From an uncultured Bacteroidia bacterium (lineage in GTDB: Bacteria; Bacteroidota; Bacteroidia; Bacteroidales; F082), in NCBI GenBank assembly GCA_902774365.1, contig CACYHX010000006.1:1-64000 (forward strand): a stretch of DNA of 64,000 nt. Reading direction: 5' to 3'. A program made the translations under genes and the position numbers. Numbering within the stretch: the stretch's first letter is position 1; every line of letters starts with the position of its first letter. Under the pieces are notes generated by a model. The model saw nothing but the letters and a program-made list of their open reading frames with translations. It was not told where the DNA came from and searched no databases. Positions 52,246-62,691 of the stretch are shown piece after piece.

Positions 52246-54198
52246 ATGGCCATACCAAGGGAAACAGTTGAACAGATTCTGCAAGCCGCTCATATCGAGG
52301 AGGTTGTAGGCGAGTTCGTCACCTTGAAGAAGAAAGGGTCGAACCTATGGGGAAACTGTCCCTTCCACAACGAAAAGACGCCGTCGTTTAGCGTCAACCC
52401 GGCACGCAACATCTTCAAGTGCTTCGGCTGTGGCAAGGCCGGCGACTCGGCCAAGTTCCTCATGGAACATGAGCACTACACCTACCCCGAGGCACTGCGT
52501 TATCTGGCCAAGAAATACAACATCAAAATCGAGGAGAAGCAACAGACTGCCGAAGAAATCATGCAGCAGAGCATCCGCGAGAAGATGTTCAACATCAACG
52601 AGTTTGCTGACAAGTATTTCGTCGACACGCTATGGAACACCGACGAAGGCAAGACCATCGGTCTCGAGTATTTCCGCGAGCGCGGCTACTTCGACCCCAT
52701 CATACAGAAGTTCCACCTCGGCTACAACCCCGCCAAATGGGATGCCTTCACCGAACACGCCAAGAAAAACGGCTATAGCGAAGAGCTTTTGGAGCAGATA
52801 GGCCTGTCCATCAAGGGCAACAATGGCCTCTATGACCGCTACCACGGCCGCGTGATGTTCCCCATACACAGCCTCACAGGACGCGTCATCGGCTTCGGCG
52901 GCCGCATCCTCACCAACGACAAGAAAAGCCCGAAATACCAGAACTCGCCCGAGTCGGAAATCTACGACAAGAAACAGACGCTCTACGGCATCTACTTCGC
53001 CAAAAACGCCATCGCCCGCCAAGACGAATGCATCCTCGTGGAAGGCTACTTCGACGTGCTGCGTATGCACCAAATCGGCATCGAGAACGTGGTGGCCAGC
53101 AGCGGCACCTCATTGACGATGGAACAAATCCGCCTCGTGAAGCGTTACACGAAGAACATCACCATGCTCTACGATGGCGACGCAGCCGGCATCCATGCGG
53201 CCTTGCGCGGCACCGACATGATCCTCTCCGAGGGCATGAACGTTCGCGTGGTGGTGCTGCCTCCCGAACACGACCCCGACACCTTCGGCAAGGAGTTTTC
53301 GACGGAATATGTCAGCAACTACCTGAAAGAGAACGCCAAAGACTTCATCCGCTTCAAGACGGAGCTGCTGCTGAAAGACGCCGAGAACGACCCCATCAAG
53401 CGAGGGCAGGTGATTCGCGACATCGTGGAGACCATCTCCGTCATCCCCGACAGCATCTTCCGCATCACCTACGTGAAGGAGTGTAGCCGATTGCTCGACA
53501 TGCCTGAGCAGACACTCACCAACGAGTTGAACAAGATCCTGCGGGCAAAACTCAAAAAGACCTTAGGTATTGAAGACAATGTGGTGCCCGAAACGGACAC
53601 AATAACGACACCCAAACAAGAGGAAAACGTCGAAGACCAACTTCCAGCAGGCTATTACCAGGAACGCGAGTTGGTGAAGCTGCTGTTGATGTACGGTCAG
53701 GAGCTGATTGTGGATGAGCGTGAGGACGAAAACGGCGAAAAAGTCTACGAACAAGTCACCGTGGCACAAATGATTGTCGACGACCTAAAAATGGACGGCT
53801 TCACTTTTACCAATGTCGTCAACCGAAAGATTTTCGACCTCTTTGACCAAGCCCTTGACGAAGGCCGCATCCCAAACGACCAGTTTTTCATCTCCCACGA
53901 GGACGAAACCATCGCCCAACTGGCCGCCGACTTGCTTTCAACGCCTTACAAGCTCGACCAATGGGATAAATACGGCATTTTCGTCAAACGAGAGGAAAAC
54001 ATGCTGAGGGCCACGGTCTTGTCGTCGCTGTTCCGTTACAAAGACCTCATCATCGAAGAACGGCGCAAGGCCATCGAAGAAGCGCTGAAAAACGAGGAAG
54101 AACTTGACAATCAACTCATCCTGTTGAAGCAGAAGAAAGACCTCGACGACATCCGCAAGCAAATCAACAAGGAACTGGGTATTGTGATAGCCAAATAG
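52246..54198 (+). CDS. dnaG: DNA primase
   Basis: A 650-residue primase. The N-terminal CHC2 zinc finger uses Cys38, His41, Cys59 and Cys62 (CPFHNEKTPSF, FKCFGCG). The catalytic core contains the GRVMFPIHSLTGRVIGFGGR segment and a Toprim domain (ILVEGYFDVLRM, MLYDGDAAGIHAA). The C-terminal 200 residues are helical and fit the DnaB-helicase interaction region. It makes RNA primers at the replication fork. Confidence 0.96.
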   Translation: MAIPRETVEQILQAAHIEEVVGEFVTLKKKGSNLWGNCPFHNEKTPSFSVNPARNIFKCFGCGKAGDSAKFLMEHEHYTYPEALRYLAKKYNIKIEEKQQTAEEIMQQSIREKMFNINEFADKYFVDTLWNTDEGKTIGLEYFRERGYFDPIIQKFHLGYNPAKWDAFTEHAKKNGYSEELLEQIGLSIKGNNGLYDRYHGRVMFPIHSLTGRVIGFGGRILTNDKKSPKYQNSPESEIYDKKQTLYGIYFAKNAIARQDECILVEGYFDVLRMHQIGIENVVASSGTSLTMEQIRLVKRYTKNITMLYDGDAAGIHAALRGTDMILSEGMNVRVVVLPPEHDPDTFGKEFSTEYVSNYLKENAKDFIRFKTELLLKDAENDPIKRGQVIRDIVETISVIPDSIFRITYVKECSRLLDMPEQTLTNELNKILRAKLKKTLGIEDNVVPETDTITTPKQEENVEDQLPAGYYQERELVKLLLMYGQELIVDEREDENGEKVYEQVTVAQMIVDDLKMDGFTFTNVVNRKIFDLFDQALDEGRIPNDQFFISHEDETIAQLAADLLSTPYKLDQWDKYGIFVKREENMLRATVLSSLFRYKDLIIEERRKAIEEALKNEEELDNQLILLKQKKDLDDIRKQINKELGIVIAK

Positions 54199-54201
54199 CG
54201 C

Positions 54202-54945
54202 TTACCATTCTTTTCCTTGTAGGTATTCGTTCAGCTCTTGTTTCGAGCTATCGTAAGTGAACACCTCGTTCAACATATAATACTTATGCTTTTCGATGCA
54301 AAAGGAATAAGCATACTTGGCAAATTCAAGCCTGTTGCTCTCAAAGCTGAATTGGCGACAGATTTGAGCAATTTGACTTACCGTCATGGGGTTGTTTGAC
54401 ACAATCTGTTCGGCCAAGGTCAAACGGGTATCATCGAATTTTTCATTCGAAAGCATGGCCATAGCTGCGTCAAAATCATTGGAACTCATGCCATGCGGCA
54501 CTGGCGGTTGCACAACTCCGACTTGAGGCGTTGGAGGCATAGGCGGTAAAGGCGTTGCGGTCAGCAGGTCCTTGATAAGTTCAGGACGGATGTTGCCTTG
54601 GGTGGGTTCAAGACCGATAAGGTTGCCACGCTGCACGATGCTGAAGCCCTGCGGATGCCTCATGTCGACAAAACGGCCCACACAGTCTTGGCTTCCGTTG
54701 TCCAGTTCAACCCGAATGTATAACTCTCCCGGCCAAATGTTATTGATACGAATGGAGTGTACAGCAGTTTCATTTTGCAGCACGTCATCGACAAAAAGCC
54801 AAAAAGCTTGGTGTCTAGGTCCAACGACAGTCAGCGAAGAAACCGATTCGTGGCCACCTCCATGTCCATGGCCGCCGTGTCCACGATATTGTGCCATCGC
54901 AGGCAGCGATAACAAAAGAAACAAGTATAGAATAGTCTTTTTCAT
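54202..54945 (-). CDS. DUF4476 domain-containing exported protein
   Basis: A 247-residue protein with signal peptide MKKTILYLFLLLSLPAMAQ, a Gly/His-rich segment (RGHGGHGHGGGH) that may bind metal, a beta-rich middle, a proline-rich linker near residues 130-150, and a C-terminal DUF4476 domain of about 90 residues (FDAAMAMLSNEKFDDTRLTL, FSFESNRLEFAKYAY). Function unknown. It lies 27 bases downstream of the DUF4249 gene on the same strand. Confidence 0.8.
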   Translation of the reverse strand: MKKTILYLFLLLSLPAMAQYRGHGGHGHGGGHESVSSLTVVGPRHQAFWLFVDDVLQNETAVHSIRINNIWPGELYIRVELDNGSQDCVGRFVDMRHPQGFSIVQRGNLIGLEPTQGNIRPELIKDLLTATPLPPMPPTPQVGVVQPPVPHGMSSNDFDAAMAMLSNEKFDDTRLTLAEQIVSNNPMTVSQIAQICRQFSFESNRLEFAKYAYSFCIEKHKYYMLNEVFTYDSSKQELNEYLQGKEW

Positions 54946-54972
54946 GGTTAGATTGTTTTGATGATTGTTGTA

Positions 54973-56034
54973 TTACTTTATTTGCAAAAAACATGCCAAT
55001 CTAGATTCCTCAATAGGCAGGGCAAGCCATATAGTGTCGACCGTCGTCCCTGCAACAATGCCGAAACCATTCGTGACGTTGGAATAGGTCTGGACAGGTT
55101 CGGCAAAAAATCCCATGACTTCATCGCCTTGGTCGCAGGTGTACAAATAGTTGTAGTATTCCTTCGAGAGGTGCTCCAGCCTAAAGGGCACACGGAAGAA
55201 ATCGGGGTTGAAGTCTTCGTCAACTTGACAATTGAACCTGACTTCCAGTTTCAGACGATACGTTGAGCCGTCAAAAAGCATGTCGGTGAACACTCCTTCG
55301 GGGCGAGTGTCGAGGTCGCTGGCATCAACAAAATCGTTTTCGGTCATGCTGGCGCCAAAAATCGGGTCGTCATAGTCAAAACTGAGATAATACCAGTTTT
55401 CGTCGCTATAATTGCCTTTGCTTTTGTTCGCAAAGAGCCTGAAATAATCCGTTTTTCCTGGATTGGGGTCGGTGAGGATAAGTGTCAGGTTTAAAGTCCC
55501 TGCAATTTCCAACAAACTATCCCCTTCATGTTCATCTCCGTCGTAATACGGATAAGAATACTGCGAATACCAATTCAAGATTTCCACTTCCATCTGGCAA
55601 TCAACAGCTTTCGGCAAGGCGCTGGTCTCACCTTCCACATCTTCAAAACCATTGGCCGAGGCAGTTATTTTGACGATGTCGCCTTCTACAGGACAATAAT
55701 CATGCATGTAAACTTTTCGAACATGGCCAAGATTTGATTCATTGGGATCCCAAATATCGTAACTGGCTATGGTATCAAAATGCGGCGTCATTTCGCCGAT
55801 ATGGTTGCCATTCACATAAAGGGTGGCAACAAGGTCGTCGGGGGCTAAGGTGTTGGCGTCATTGTCCAAAAAGAAGAAACTCTTACTGATGGCAGCACCA
55901 ACAGGTTTTCCAGGCTCCACAAGACTATTGATGACCAGTTTGGGATCGGAATGTTCGCCGTTGAATTCTATTTCTTTTTCGCAGGAGACCATCAAAATGG
56001 CCACTAATATCATTGCTAATGCCTTTACCGTCAT
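54973..56034 (-). CDS. DUF4249 lipoprotein, TonB-receptor partner
   Basis: A 353-residue lipoprotein from the ATG at 56034: MTVKALAMILVAILMVSC with the lipidated Cys in LMVSCEKEIEFNGE. The mature part has the DUF4249 pattern (PKLVINSLVEPGKPVGAAIS). Genes of this family usually follow a TonB-dependent receptor, as here after a short gap, and may act like a substrate-binding partner at the outer membrane. An upstream in-frame ATG at 56157 would add RHCGLDPQS-containing repeat sequence ahead of the signal, so the present start is preferred; that ATG lies inside the repeat. Confidence 0.82.
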   Translation of the reverse strand: MTVKALAMILVAILMVSCEKEIEFNGEHSDPKLVINSLVEPGKPVGAAISKSFFFLDNDANTLAPDDLVATLYVNGNHIGEMTPHFDTIASYDIWDPNESNLGHVRKVYMHDYCPVEGDIVKITASANGFEDVEGETSALPKAVDCQMEVEILNWYSQYSYPYYDGDEHEGDSLLEIAGTLNLTLILTDPNPGKTDYFRLFANKSKGNYSDENWYYLSFDYDDPIFGASMTENDFVDASDLDTRPEGVFTDMLFDGSTYRLKLEVRFNCQVDEDFNPDFFRVPFRLEHLSKEYYNYLYTCDQGDEVMGFFAEPVQTYSNVTNGFGIVAGTTVDTIWLALPIEESRLACFLQIK

Positions 56035-56114
56035 GGCGGAGGAACATCCGCCATCTCCTAAACGAGAAGAGGGATCCTTTCGTGTAGGAGATTGCGGGTC
56101 AAGCCCGCAATGAC
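56030..56114 (-). repeat. 85-base palindromic element at the DUF4249 start
   Basis: GTCAT/ATGAC ends, GGCGGA/TCCGCC and TTGCGGG/CCCGCAA hairpins match the element at 42596-42681. On the minus strand it reads in frame as RHCGLDPQS and includes the ATG used as the DUF4249 start. Confidence 0.85.
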
Positions 56115-56163
56115 GGTTTATGGTGTGGCTTATGGTGTTTTGGATGTTTTGTTTCATAATGGC

Positions 56164-58584
56164 TTAAAATTTAAAACTATAACTCACCGATGGGAGAATC
56201 GGGAAGAGGCTTGCCTGCATCAGTTTTTTCTTCTCCGTTTGGGTGGCTTCATCCCAACCGTAATCGGTGTAGACGAGGAATGGGTTTTTGTGGTTGTACA
56301 CATTGTAGACACTAATATTCCAAGTGCGAATACCATGTTTCTTCTGCTTATGGAAGTTCACGCTCAAGTCGAGGCGGTGGTAGTTACCCATGCGGAAATT
56401 GTTGCGTTCCAAGGCGTTGATGGAGGGGATGTAGCCCCATTCGTCCATCAAGCCTTCGTAGACCTGTGTGCCTAAAGTGCCGCAGTTGCCGCTGCTGAAG
56501 ACCCAAGTGCCGCTGAGGTCGAAACGCTCGCTGAACTTGTGCTGCACGGTGATGCTGATGTCGTGGCGACGGTCGTACTTGGCAGGAAACACCTTGCCGC
56601 CGTTGATTTCCATGCCCTCACGGTCGAACTGACGTTTGGAATGTGCCCAGGTGTAGCCAATCCATCCCGTCGTCTTGCCGAACGAGCGTTGCACGAGTAA
56701 CTCTATGCCGTAGGCCCAGCCTCTGCCCATGCAGACCTTGTTTTCCCAAGTATCGGAAGAGCCGAAGAATGAAGCGCCGTCCTTATATTCAATCAGGTTG
56801 TCCATGGTTTTGTAGTAGCCTTCCAAGGAAATGTCGAACAGTTTAGGCAACTCATAGAAGGCGCCCAGCGACACTTGATGTGCGTTCATCGGGACAATCT
56901 TCGCCGTGACGGGCACCCAGAGGTCGGTGGGCAGGCTGAGGCTGCTGTTGGAGAGCAGGTGGACATATTGCGTCATGTAGGCATAGCCCGCCTTGAGCGA
57001 CAGGTTGGAGGCTAACATCACGCTGGCACTGAGACGCGGCTGTACCGATTGGTAAGTCTTGCCTTCGACGATGAAGGTGGAATAATGCAGACCCGCGTTG
57101 ACACGGAAGATGTCGCCAAAGGTCATATTGTCCTCGACATAAAGGGCGGTCTCATGAGCATAGACGTTCGATGCACCTATTACAGTATCGATTTCGACTT
57201 CGTTTCCAGCAATCATCTTCGCCGACTGTACTTCGGGGCGGAACATGTGATAGGTGTAGTTGCCTCCGAAGCGGATCTCATGGTTGGGAAGAGGTGTATA
57301 GTCGAAGTCGACTTTGGCGGTGATGTCGTTGATGCCCGACTTGTAGGCCATATTGAACTCGTCTTTGACGTTGAGCGTCTGGCCTTCGTGATGGTATATC
57401 GTTTCTTCGCTCATATCCATACCCAGACGGTGGCGGTATTGGGTATAGTTGACCGAGGCATCCATAAAGAGCTTTTGCGACATCACATGGTTCCAACGCA
57501 ACGAGGCCACCTTGTTGCCCCAACGCCATTTGATGTCCATGTTGTTGTTGTATTGCGCATCGTCCACCTCATAGTCCTTGTACCGCACCCCGAAATTGAT
57601 GGCATCGTCACCCGTGTAGAAACTCAGGTAAAGACGGTCTTTATCGGAGATTTTCCAGTTGAGTTTCGCGTTGAGGTCGTAGAAATTATAACCCGTGTTC
57701 AGTTTGCTCATTTCGGGATTCATGGCACTGGCAATCCACAAGGTAGGTTTGATGAGCAAGTCACCATAGGTGCGTCGGAACGAAAGGTTGAACGACAGCT
57801 TATCCTTTACGATGGGACCTTCGACATTGAGTTTCGACGAAATCAAGCCGATGCTCACGTTGCCATGGTATTTCTGCATGTCGCCTTCCTTCATGCGGAT
57901 GTCGACCACCGAGGAGAGGCGGCCACCGAAATGTGCGGGGAAACTACCTTTATATAAGGTGACGTTTTTCAAGGCGTCGGGGTTGAAGACGGAGAAGAAA
58001 CCCAGCGCGTGGTTGACGTTATAGACTGGCACGCCGTCCAAGAGCAGCAGGTTCTCGTCGGGACCTCCACCGCGCACATACATGCCCGCCGAGCCTTCCG
58101 ATCCGTTTTGCACGCCAGGCAGCAACTGTATGGCCTTCAGCACGTCCGCCTCGCCAAACAACGTCGGGATGGACTTGATTTGCTGCACAGGCAACTCCAC
58201 CACGCTCATCTGCGGGCTGCGGGCGCTCACCGTGGCACGAGTGGCTTCCACCACCACTTCATCCAAAGTCGTGTTGGTCTCCAACAAAAAGTTGATACTT
58301 AGGTTTTCCTTTAGGTCTATGGCCTTGTTTTGTTGGGTGTAGCCTACATACGACACTTGCAGGTCCACACCTCCTTGGTCGAGGGTAAGGGTATAAAAGC
58401 CATAATTGTTTGTTGCGCACCCCTTCCCCGAGTTTCTGTCAAAGACGGTCGCTCCGATGAGGGTCTCCTTGCTGGCAGCATCCATCACATAACCGCTGAT
58501 GGTTCGCTTTTGTGCAAATCCAGGCAAACAAGCTAGCGCCAAACCGATGAAAATCATCCATCGGCTGAAAAAAACACTTTTCAT
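56164..58584 (-). CDS. TonB-dependent receptor with carboxypeptidase-like regulatory domain
   Basis: An 806-residue outer-membrane receptor. After the signal peptide (IFIGLALACLPGFAQ) comes a CarboxypepD_reg-like domain (residues about 28-110, ISGYVMDAASKETLIGATV). The plug follows (about 125-230, GVQNGSEGSAGMYVRGGGPDE with LLLDGVPVYNVNHALGFF), then a beta-barrel to the C-terminal Phe (YSFKF). It would import a TonB-energised substrate, unknown here. It is the third gene of a minus-strand envelope operon and is followed by the DUF4249 gene. Confidence 0.93.
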   Translation of the reverse strand: MKSVFFSRWMIFIGLALACLPGFAQKRTISGYVMDAASKETLIGATVFDRNSGKGCATNNYGFYTLTLDQGGVDLQVSYVGYTQQNKAIDLKENLSINFLLETNTTLDEVVVEATRATVSARSPQMSVVELPVQQIKSIPTLFGEADVLKAIQLLPGVQNGSEGSAGMYVRGGGPDENLLLLDGVPVYNVNHALGFFSVFNPDALKNVTLYKGSFPAHFGGRLSSVVDIRMKEGDMQKYHGNVSIGLISSKLNVEGPIVKDKLSFNLSFRRTYGDLLIKPTLWIASAMNPEMSKLNTGYNFYDLNAKLNWKISDKDRLYLSFYTGDDAINFGVRYKDYEVDDAQYNNNMDIKWRWGNKVASLRWNHVMSQKLFMDASVNYTQYRHRLGMDMSEETIYHHEGQTLNVKDEFNMAYKSGINDITAKVDFDYTPLPNHEIRFGGNYTYHMFRPEVQSAKMIAGNEVEIDTVIGASNVYAHETALYVEDNMTFGDIFRVNAGLHYSTFIVEGKTYQSVQPRLSASVMLASNLSLKAGYAYMTQYVHLLSNSSLSLPTDLWVPVTAKIVPMNAHQVSLGAFYELPKLFDISLEGYYKTMDNLIEYKDGASFFGSSDTWENKVCMGRGWAYGIELLVQRSFGKTTGWIGYTWAHSKRQFDREGMEINGGKVFPAKYDRRHDISITVQHKFSERFDLSGTWVFSSGNCGTLGTQVYEGLMDEWGYIPSINALERNNFRMGNYHRLDLSVNFHKQKKHGIRTWNISVYNVYNHKNPFLVYTDYGWDEATQTEKKKLMQASLFPILPSVSYSFKF

Positions 58585-58626
58585 CTCGATTTGATTTATC
58601 GACGTTTTAACGATGCAATTTCCGTT

Positions 58627-59667
58627 TTATTGCATAATCCAATCTGCCGCGGCTTCAATCACGTTGTCGATGCCTTGGGCGGTGCAGGCGGGGTCAAGGA
58701 TGACGCGCTCCGCAGGCGGCACGCCATTCTCGTAGTTGCCGCCATCGAGGGCGATGGTGCGGGTGATGCTGAAACGATAGGTCCAGCCATTGGGCAAGGC
58801 GCCACCGTTGGGCAGGCCGAGTCCGCCGCCGCTGTAGTCGCCAAACAGCTTGATGTTGTCGTAGGCCATCGTGCAAATCGCGAAGAACGATGTTGCACTG
58901 TAAGAACCACGGTCGATCAGCACGGCAAAAGGCTTGGTGTAGGGTTCATCGGTGAAAGAATCATTGTAGTCGATGCTGTCAGCGTAGACGGTGGTCAGCT
59001 CGGTGAAAGCATCGTGTGCGGGACCCGACTTGATCTGGGTTCGATAGAGCGGCTGGCCGTGGTTGTCGAAAATGCTTAGCAACGTCCTGATGTTGAGGAT
59101 GTTGCCGCCTCCATTTTGACGTAGGTCAAGAATCATGCCATCGCAGTTTTCGTAGATATGGCGGAGATAGTCTAGGTTGTCCGTTGTAATGTCATCCATA
59201 AATGATGAATAACGGAGATAAGCCACTTTGCCGTCGCGAATGGCGTTGTGGGCGATGCTGCCCGTAGTGTGGTAGTTGACCGTCAGGTAGTTAAGTACTA
59301 CAACCTCGGTATTGATGTTTCTTTCGGCATACATCCTATAGTACACCGAATCGTTATGCGACACATCAAATTTGGAAATCAAGTTGGTATGACCATCCTG
59401 CAAGGTGTTAAGCATGGCGGCACACACTTGGAAGAGGCTGTCTAAATGCATGTCACCATCGCTCACCTTCGGACGGTAGACTTCGTAAACCGAGTCCCAG
59501 TCGACGCCCTTCACGTCGAAGAAGGCATACTGCTGGTCGACCTTGTTCCAAAGGTAATCGAACACGTTGACGGGGTTGGAGGGTTCGTCGGTGGGCATGA
59601 AGGCGCGCTCACACGAGGCAAAGCTCAACATAAAGAGACAAAGCAGGAAAAACTGTATTTTTTTCAT
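58627..59667 (-). CDS. S41-family peptidase lipoprotein
   Basis: A 346-residue protein with a lipoprotein signal (LLCLFMLSFASCERAF, Cys near residue 16). An N-terminal helical region is followed by an S41 catalytic domain: DGMILDLRQNGGGNI (about residue 178), and IDRGSYSATSFFAICTMAYD with the candidate nucleophile Ser. It may be anchored in the outer membrane facing the periplasm. It starts 8 bases after the barrel-like gene. Confidence 0.85.
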   Translation of the reverse strand: MKKIQFFLLCLFMLSFASCERAFMPTDEPSNPVNVFDYLWNKVDQQYAFFDVKGVDWDSVYEVYRPKVSDGDMHLDSLFQVCAAMLNTLQDGHTNLISKFDVSHNDSVYYRMYAERNINTEVVVLNYLTVNYHTTGSIAHNAIRDGKVAYLRYSSFMDDITTDNLDYLRHIYENCDGMILDLRQNGGGNILNIRTLLSIFDNHGQPLYRTQIKSGPAHDAFTELTTVYADSIDYNDSFTDEPYTKPFAVLIDRGSYSATSFFAICTMAYDNIKLFGDYSGGGLGLPNGGALPNGWTYRFSITRTIALDGGNYENGVPPAERVILDPACTAQGIDNVIEAAADWIMQ

Positions 59668-59675
59668 GGCGATAA

Positions 59676-60497
59676 TCAATTGAGTTTAAACATAAAGTCG
59701 ACGGAGATGGTATGGAAGGCGTTGTCGAAACGGTAGTAGCCCCTCTTTCGCGTGGTCAGGTAATCCCAACGATAGGAAAGACCTATCTTGTTGCCGTTGA
59801 GCAGGTTGAACTGCAGTCTGAGGTCGGTGCTGACACCTGGGAACGCCATGCCTTGGATTTCGTAACTGCTGAGGATAGTATTGAGCAAGTTGATGTCGGA
59901 GGTGTAGTTGTCCATGAAGGCGTATGGTGGGCGCTCGATGATGCCGCCGAGGGGCAACGTCAACTTGCCGTAGAGGGTCAGCAGGTTATGCGTGTGGTTT
60001 TTAATGAAGGCGAAGTCATACTGCACCATGGCTTCGGCGTTGAGGTTAACGAACACGGCAGTGCTTGTGGAGGCGTTGCCCAACGAAGGGATGATCCTGA
60101 AGAACGCGTCTTCTTGCAGGCCGCCGCCGGCCCAGAGATGCAGACGGTCGCGTTTGCCGTCGTGGAAGCGATAGAGAAACTCCACCCGATTCTGGACGTC
60201 GATGTCAAAACCGCTGATGGGCTTCAACAAAAAGCCGCACAAGGCGCGCGACTCCTCCTGCACATGGAAGCGATGCCAGTCGACGGTGACACCTAGCTGT
60301 CCACCTACACCAAGGCCCCACATCGACATGGGGGCGACGCCCTTGTCGTAGGCATCGGCGATGCCAACACCCACGCCGCCGTTCAGCCAAACCGAAACCG
60401 GGGTCTTACGCACGGGCTGTTGTTCTTCGTTTTCTTGAGAGAAGGCTTGCGTTGCCAACAACATGGCTACCGCAAGGAATAAGGGTTTTAACTTCAT
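59676..60497 (-). CDS. Probable outer-membrane beta-barrel protein
   Basis: A 273-residue exported protein with signal peptide [20 protein letters not shown]. The mature part alternates polar and hydrophobic residues ([34 protein letters not shown]) and ends [11 protein letters not shown], consistent with a small outer-membrane barrel. I recognise no named family. It is the first gene of the envelope operon and has its own promoter. Confidence 0.65.
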   Translation of the reverse strand: MKLKPLFLAVAMLLATQAFSQENEEQQPVRKTPVSVWLNGGVGVGIADAYDKGVAPMSMWGLGVGGQLGVTVDWHRFHVQEESRALCGFLLKPISGFDIDVQNRVEFLYRFHDGKRDRLHLWAGGGLQEDAFFRIIPSLGNASTSTAVFVNLNAEAMVQYDFAFIKNHTHNLLTLYGKLTLPLGGIIERPPYAFMDNYTSDINLLNTILSSYEIQGMAFPGVSTDLRLQFNLLNGNKIGLSYRWDYLTTRKRGYYRFDNAFHTISVDFMFKLN

Positions 60498-60527
60498 TAG
60501 TTTCTTTTATTGTTGATTTCGAGTTGC

Positions 60528-60535
60528 AAAGATAC
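60528..60535 (-). promoter_or_regulatory. Promoter -7 element of the envelope operon
   Basis: The minus strand reads TATCTTTG, 30 bases upstream of the ATG at 60497. It probably drives the barrel-like, S41, TonB-receptor and DUF4249 genes, and perhaps the DUF4476 gene. Confidence 0.65.
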
Positions 60536-60555
60536 AGCATTTCAACAAATATCCG

Positions 60556-60563
60556 TATTTTTG
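60556..60563 (+). promoter_or_regulatory. Promoter -7 element for metG
   Basis: TATTTTTG is divergent from the envelope operon promoter. The leader to the ATG at 60620 contains AACTGACAACTGAAC, of the octamer type seen at 28711-28818. Confidence 0.6.
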
Positions 60564-60619
60564 CACCCGTTTTTAAAGAACTGACAACTGAACAACTTCA
60601 AACTAACAACTTAATAAAG

Positions 60620-62680
60620 ATGGAATCAACGAACAAACCCTTCAAGCGTTACACCGTAACCACGGCCTTGCCTTATGCCAACGGCCCCGTCCACATCGGT
60701 CACCTTGCCGGCGTCTACATCCCCGCCGACACCTACGTCCGCTACCTGCGAATGCGTGGCGAGGAAGTCCTGTTTGTCGGTGGTTCCGACGAGCATGGCG
60801 TGCCGATTACAATCAAGGCTGAGAAGGAAGGCGTTACCCCGCAGGATATCGTCGACCGCTACCATGCCATCATCAAGAAGTCCTTTGAGGAGCTGGGCAT
60901 CAGCTACGACATCTACTCGCGTACCTCTTCGAAGATGCACCGCGCCACGGCACAGGAGTTCTTCAAGAAACTCTATGACGAAGGCAAGTTCATCGAGAAG
61001 GAGACCGAGCAATACTTCGACCCTGAACGCCAGAAGTTCCTCTCCGACAGATATATCGTCGGCACTTGCCCGAAATGTGGTGCCGAAGGCGCCTACGGCG
61101 ACCAATGCGAGAAATGCGGCTCTTCTTTGAGCCCTGACGAGCTCATCAACCCGCACTCACAACTCAGCGGCGCGGCCCTGGTAAAGAAGCCGACCAAGCA
61201 CTGGTATCTTCCCCTCGACCAATACGAACAATGGCTCCGCGAGTGGATCCTCGAAGGCCACAAAGAATGGAAGTCCAACGTCTACGGTCAGGTGAAGAGC
61301 TGGCTCGACGGTGGCTTGCAGCCTCGCGCCGTCACCCGCGACCTCGACTGGGGCGTGCCCGTCCCGCTCGAAGGCGCCGACGGCAAGGTGCTCTATGTGT
61401 GGTTCGATGCGCCCATCGGCTACATCTCCAACACCAAGGAGATCTGCGAACAACGCGGTGAAGACTGGGAGAAGTGGTGGAAAGACCCCGAGACCAAGCT
61501 GGTGCACTTCATCGGCAAGGACAACATCGTGTTCCACTGCATCATCTTCCCCTGTATGATGAAGGCCTACGGCGACTACATTATGCCCGACAACGTGCCC
61601 GCCAACGAGTTCCTCAACCTCGAAAACGACAAAATCTCGACCTCACGCAACTGGGCCGTGTGGCTACACGAATACCTCGAGGAGTTCCCGGGCAAGCAGG
61701 ACGTGCTGCGTTATGTGCTCACTGCCAACGCGCCCGAGACCAAGGACAACAACTTCACCTGGAAGGACTACCAAGACCGCAACAACAACGAGCTGCTGGC
61801 CATCTTCGGCAACTTCGTCAACCGCACCTTGGTGCTGACACATAAATACTACGAAGGCGCTGTGCCTGCTTTGAGTGGTTTGAACGAAACCGACCAAGCT
61901 GTCATCACCGAGATGAACGGCTATGCGGAAAAGATCGGTCATTTGATCGAGACCTACAAATTCCGCGAGGCCCTTTCCGAGCTGATGAACCTCGCCCGCC
62001 TCGGCAATAAATACCTCACCGACAACGAGCCTTGGAAGCAAATCAAGACCGACCCTGAGCGCGTGAAGACCGTGATGGCCGTCAGCTTGCAAATCGTGGC
62101 ACATCTCGCCATCTTGAGCGAGCCTTTCTTGCCCTTCAGCGCAAAGAAACTGCAAAAGATGATTGGACTCGAAGTGAAGGGCTGGAACGACGCCGAGAAC
62201 ACCGTATTGCTGACTGAAGGCCATGTCATCGGTCAGCCTGAACTGTTGTTCGAAAAGGTGGAAGACAGCGTGGTGGAGGCCCAACTGAAGAAGCTGGAAG
62301 ACACCAAGAAAGCCAACCAACTCAACGCCTGGAAGCCTGCCGACGTGAAGCCCGTGGTGAGCTTCGACGACTATATGAAGGTGGACGTCCGCGTGGGTAC
62401 CATCCTCGAGTGCCAGAAGGTGCCGAAGGCCGACAAACTCTTGCAGTTCCTCATCGACGACGGCATGCAGAAACGCACCATCGTGAGCGGCATCGCCAAG
62501 TATTACACCGAGCCTGAGAAACTCGTTGGCAAGCAGGTGTGCTTCGTCGCCAACTTCGAGCCGCGTAAGCTCAAGGGCGTGGTGAGCGAGGGCATGATCC
62601 TCTCCGCCGAGGACAAGGACGGCCGCCTCGTGTTGCTTACGCCGAGTGACTTGGTCGCGCCAGGATGTAGCGTCGGTTAA
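60620..62680 (+). CDS. metG: Methionine-tRNA ligase
   Basis: A 686-residue class I synthetase. The HIGH motif is in [13 protein letters not shown] (near residue 24). The zinc-binding knuckle uses [18 protein letters not shown], and the KMSKS-equivalent is [14 protein letters not shown]-terminal EMAP/tRNA-binding domain (about residues 580-686, [20 protein letters not shown]) is present, as in dimeric MetG forms. The ATG at 60620 gives the standard N-terminus. mnmA follows after 11 bases. Confidence 0.97.
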   Translation: MESTNKPFKRYTVTTALPYANGPVHIGHLAGVYIPADTYVRYLRMRGEEVLFVGGSDEHGVPITIKAEKEGVTPQDIVDRYHAIIKKSFEELGISYDIYSRTSSKMHRATAQEFFKKLYDEGKFIEKETEQYFDPERQKFLSDRYIVGTCPKCGAEGAYGDQCEKCGSSLSPDELINPHSQLSGAALVKKPTKHWYLPLDQYEQWLREWILEGHKEWKSNVYGQVKSWLDGGLQPRAVTRDLDWGVPVPLEGADGKVLYVWFDAPIGYISNTKEICEQRGEDWEKWWKDPETKLVHFIGKDNIVFHCIIFPCMMKAYGDYIMPDNVPANEFLNLENDKISTSRNWAVWLHEYLEEFPGKQDVLRYVLTANAPETKDNNFTWKDYQDRNNNELLAIFGNFVNRTLVLTHKYYEGAVPALSGLNETDQAVITEMNGYAEKIGHLIETYKFREALSELMNLARLGNKYLTDNEPWKQIKTDPERVKTVMAVSLQIVAHLAILSEPFLPFSAKKLQKMIGLEVKGWNDAENTVLLTEGHVIGQPELLFEKVEDSVVEAQLKKLEDTKKANQLNAWKPADVKPVVSFDDYMKVDVRVGTILECQKVPKADKLLQFLIDDGMQKRTIVSGIAKYYTEPEKLVGKQVCFVANFEPRKLKGVVSEGMILSAEDKDGRLVLLTPSDLVAPGCSVG

Positions 62681-62691
62681 AAACCATAACG

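Noticed and set aside
56035-56157. Upstream start for the DUF4249 lipoprotein
   Set aside because: It would bury the lipoprotein signal behind 41 repeat-derived residues; kept only as a possible original start.
57049-57957. A 302-codon plus-strand frame opposite the TonB receptor
   Set aside because: The TonB receptor frame has clear domains over the same bases; the opposite frame has no motif or promoter.
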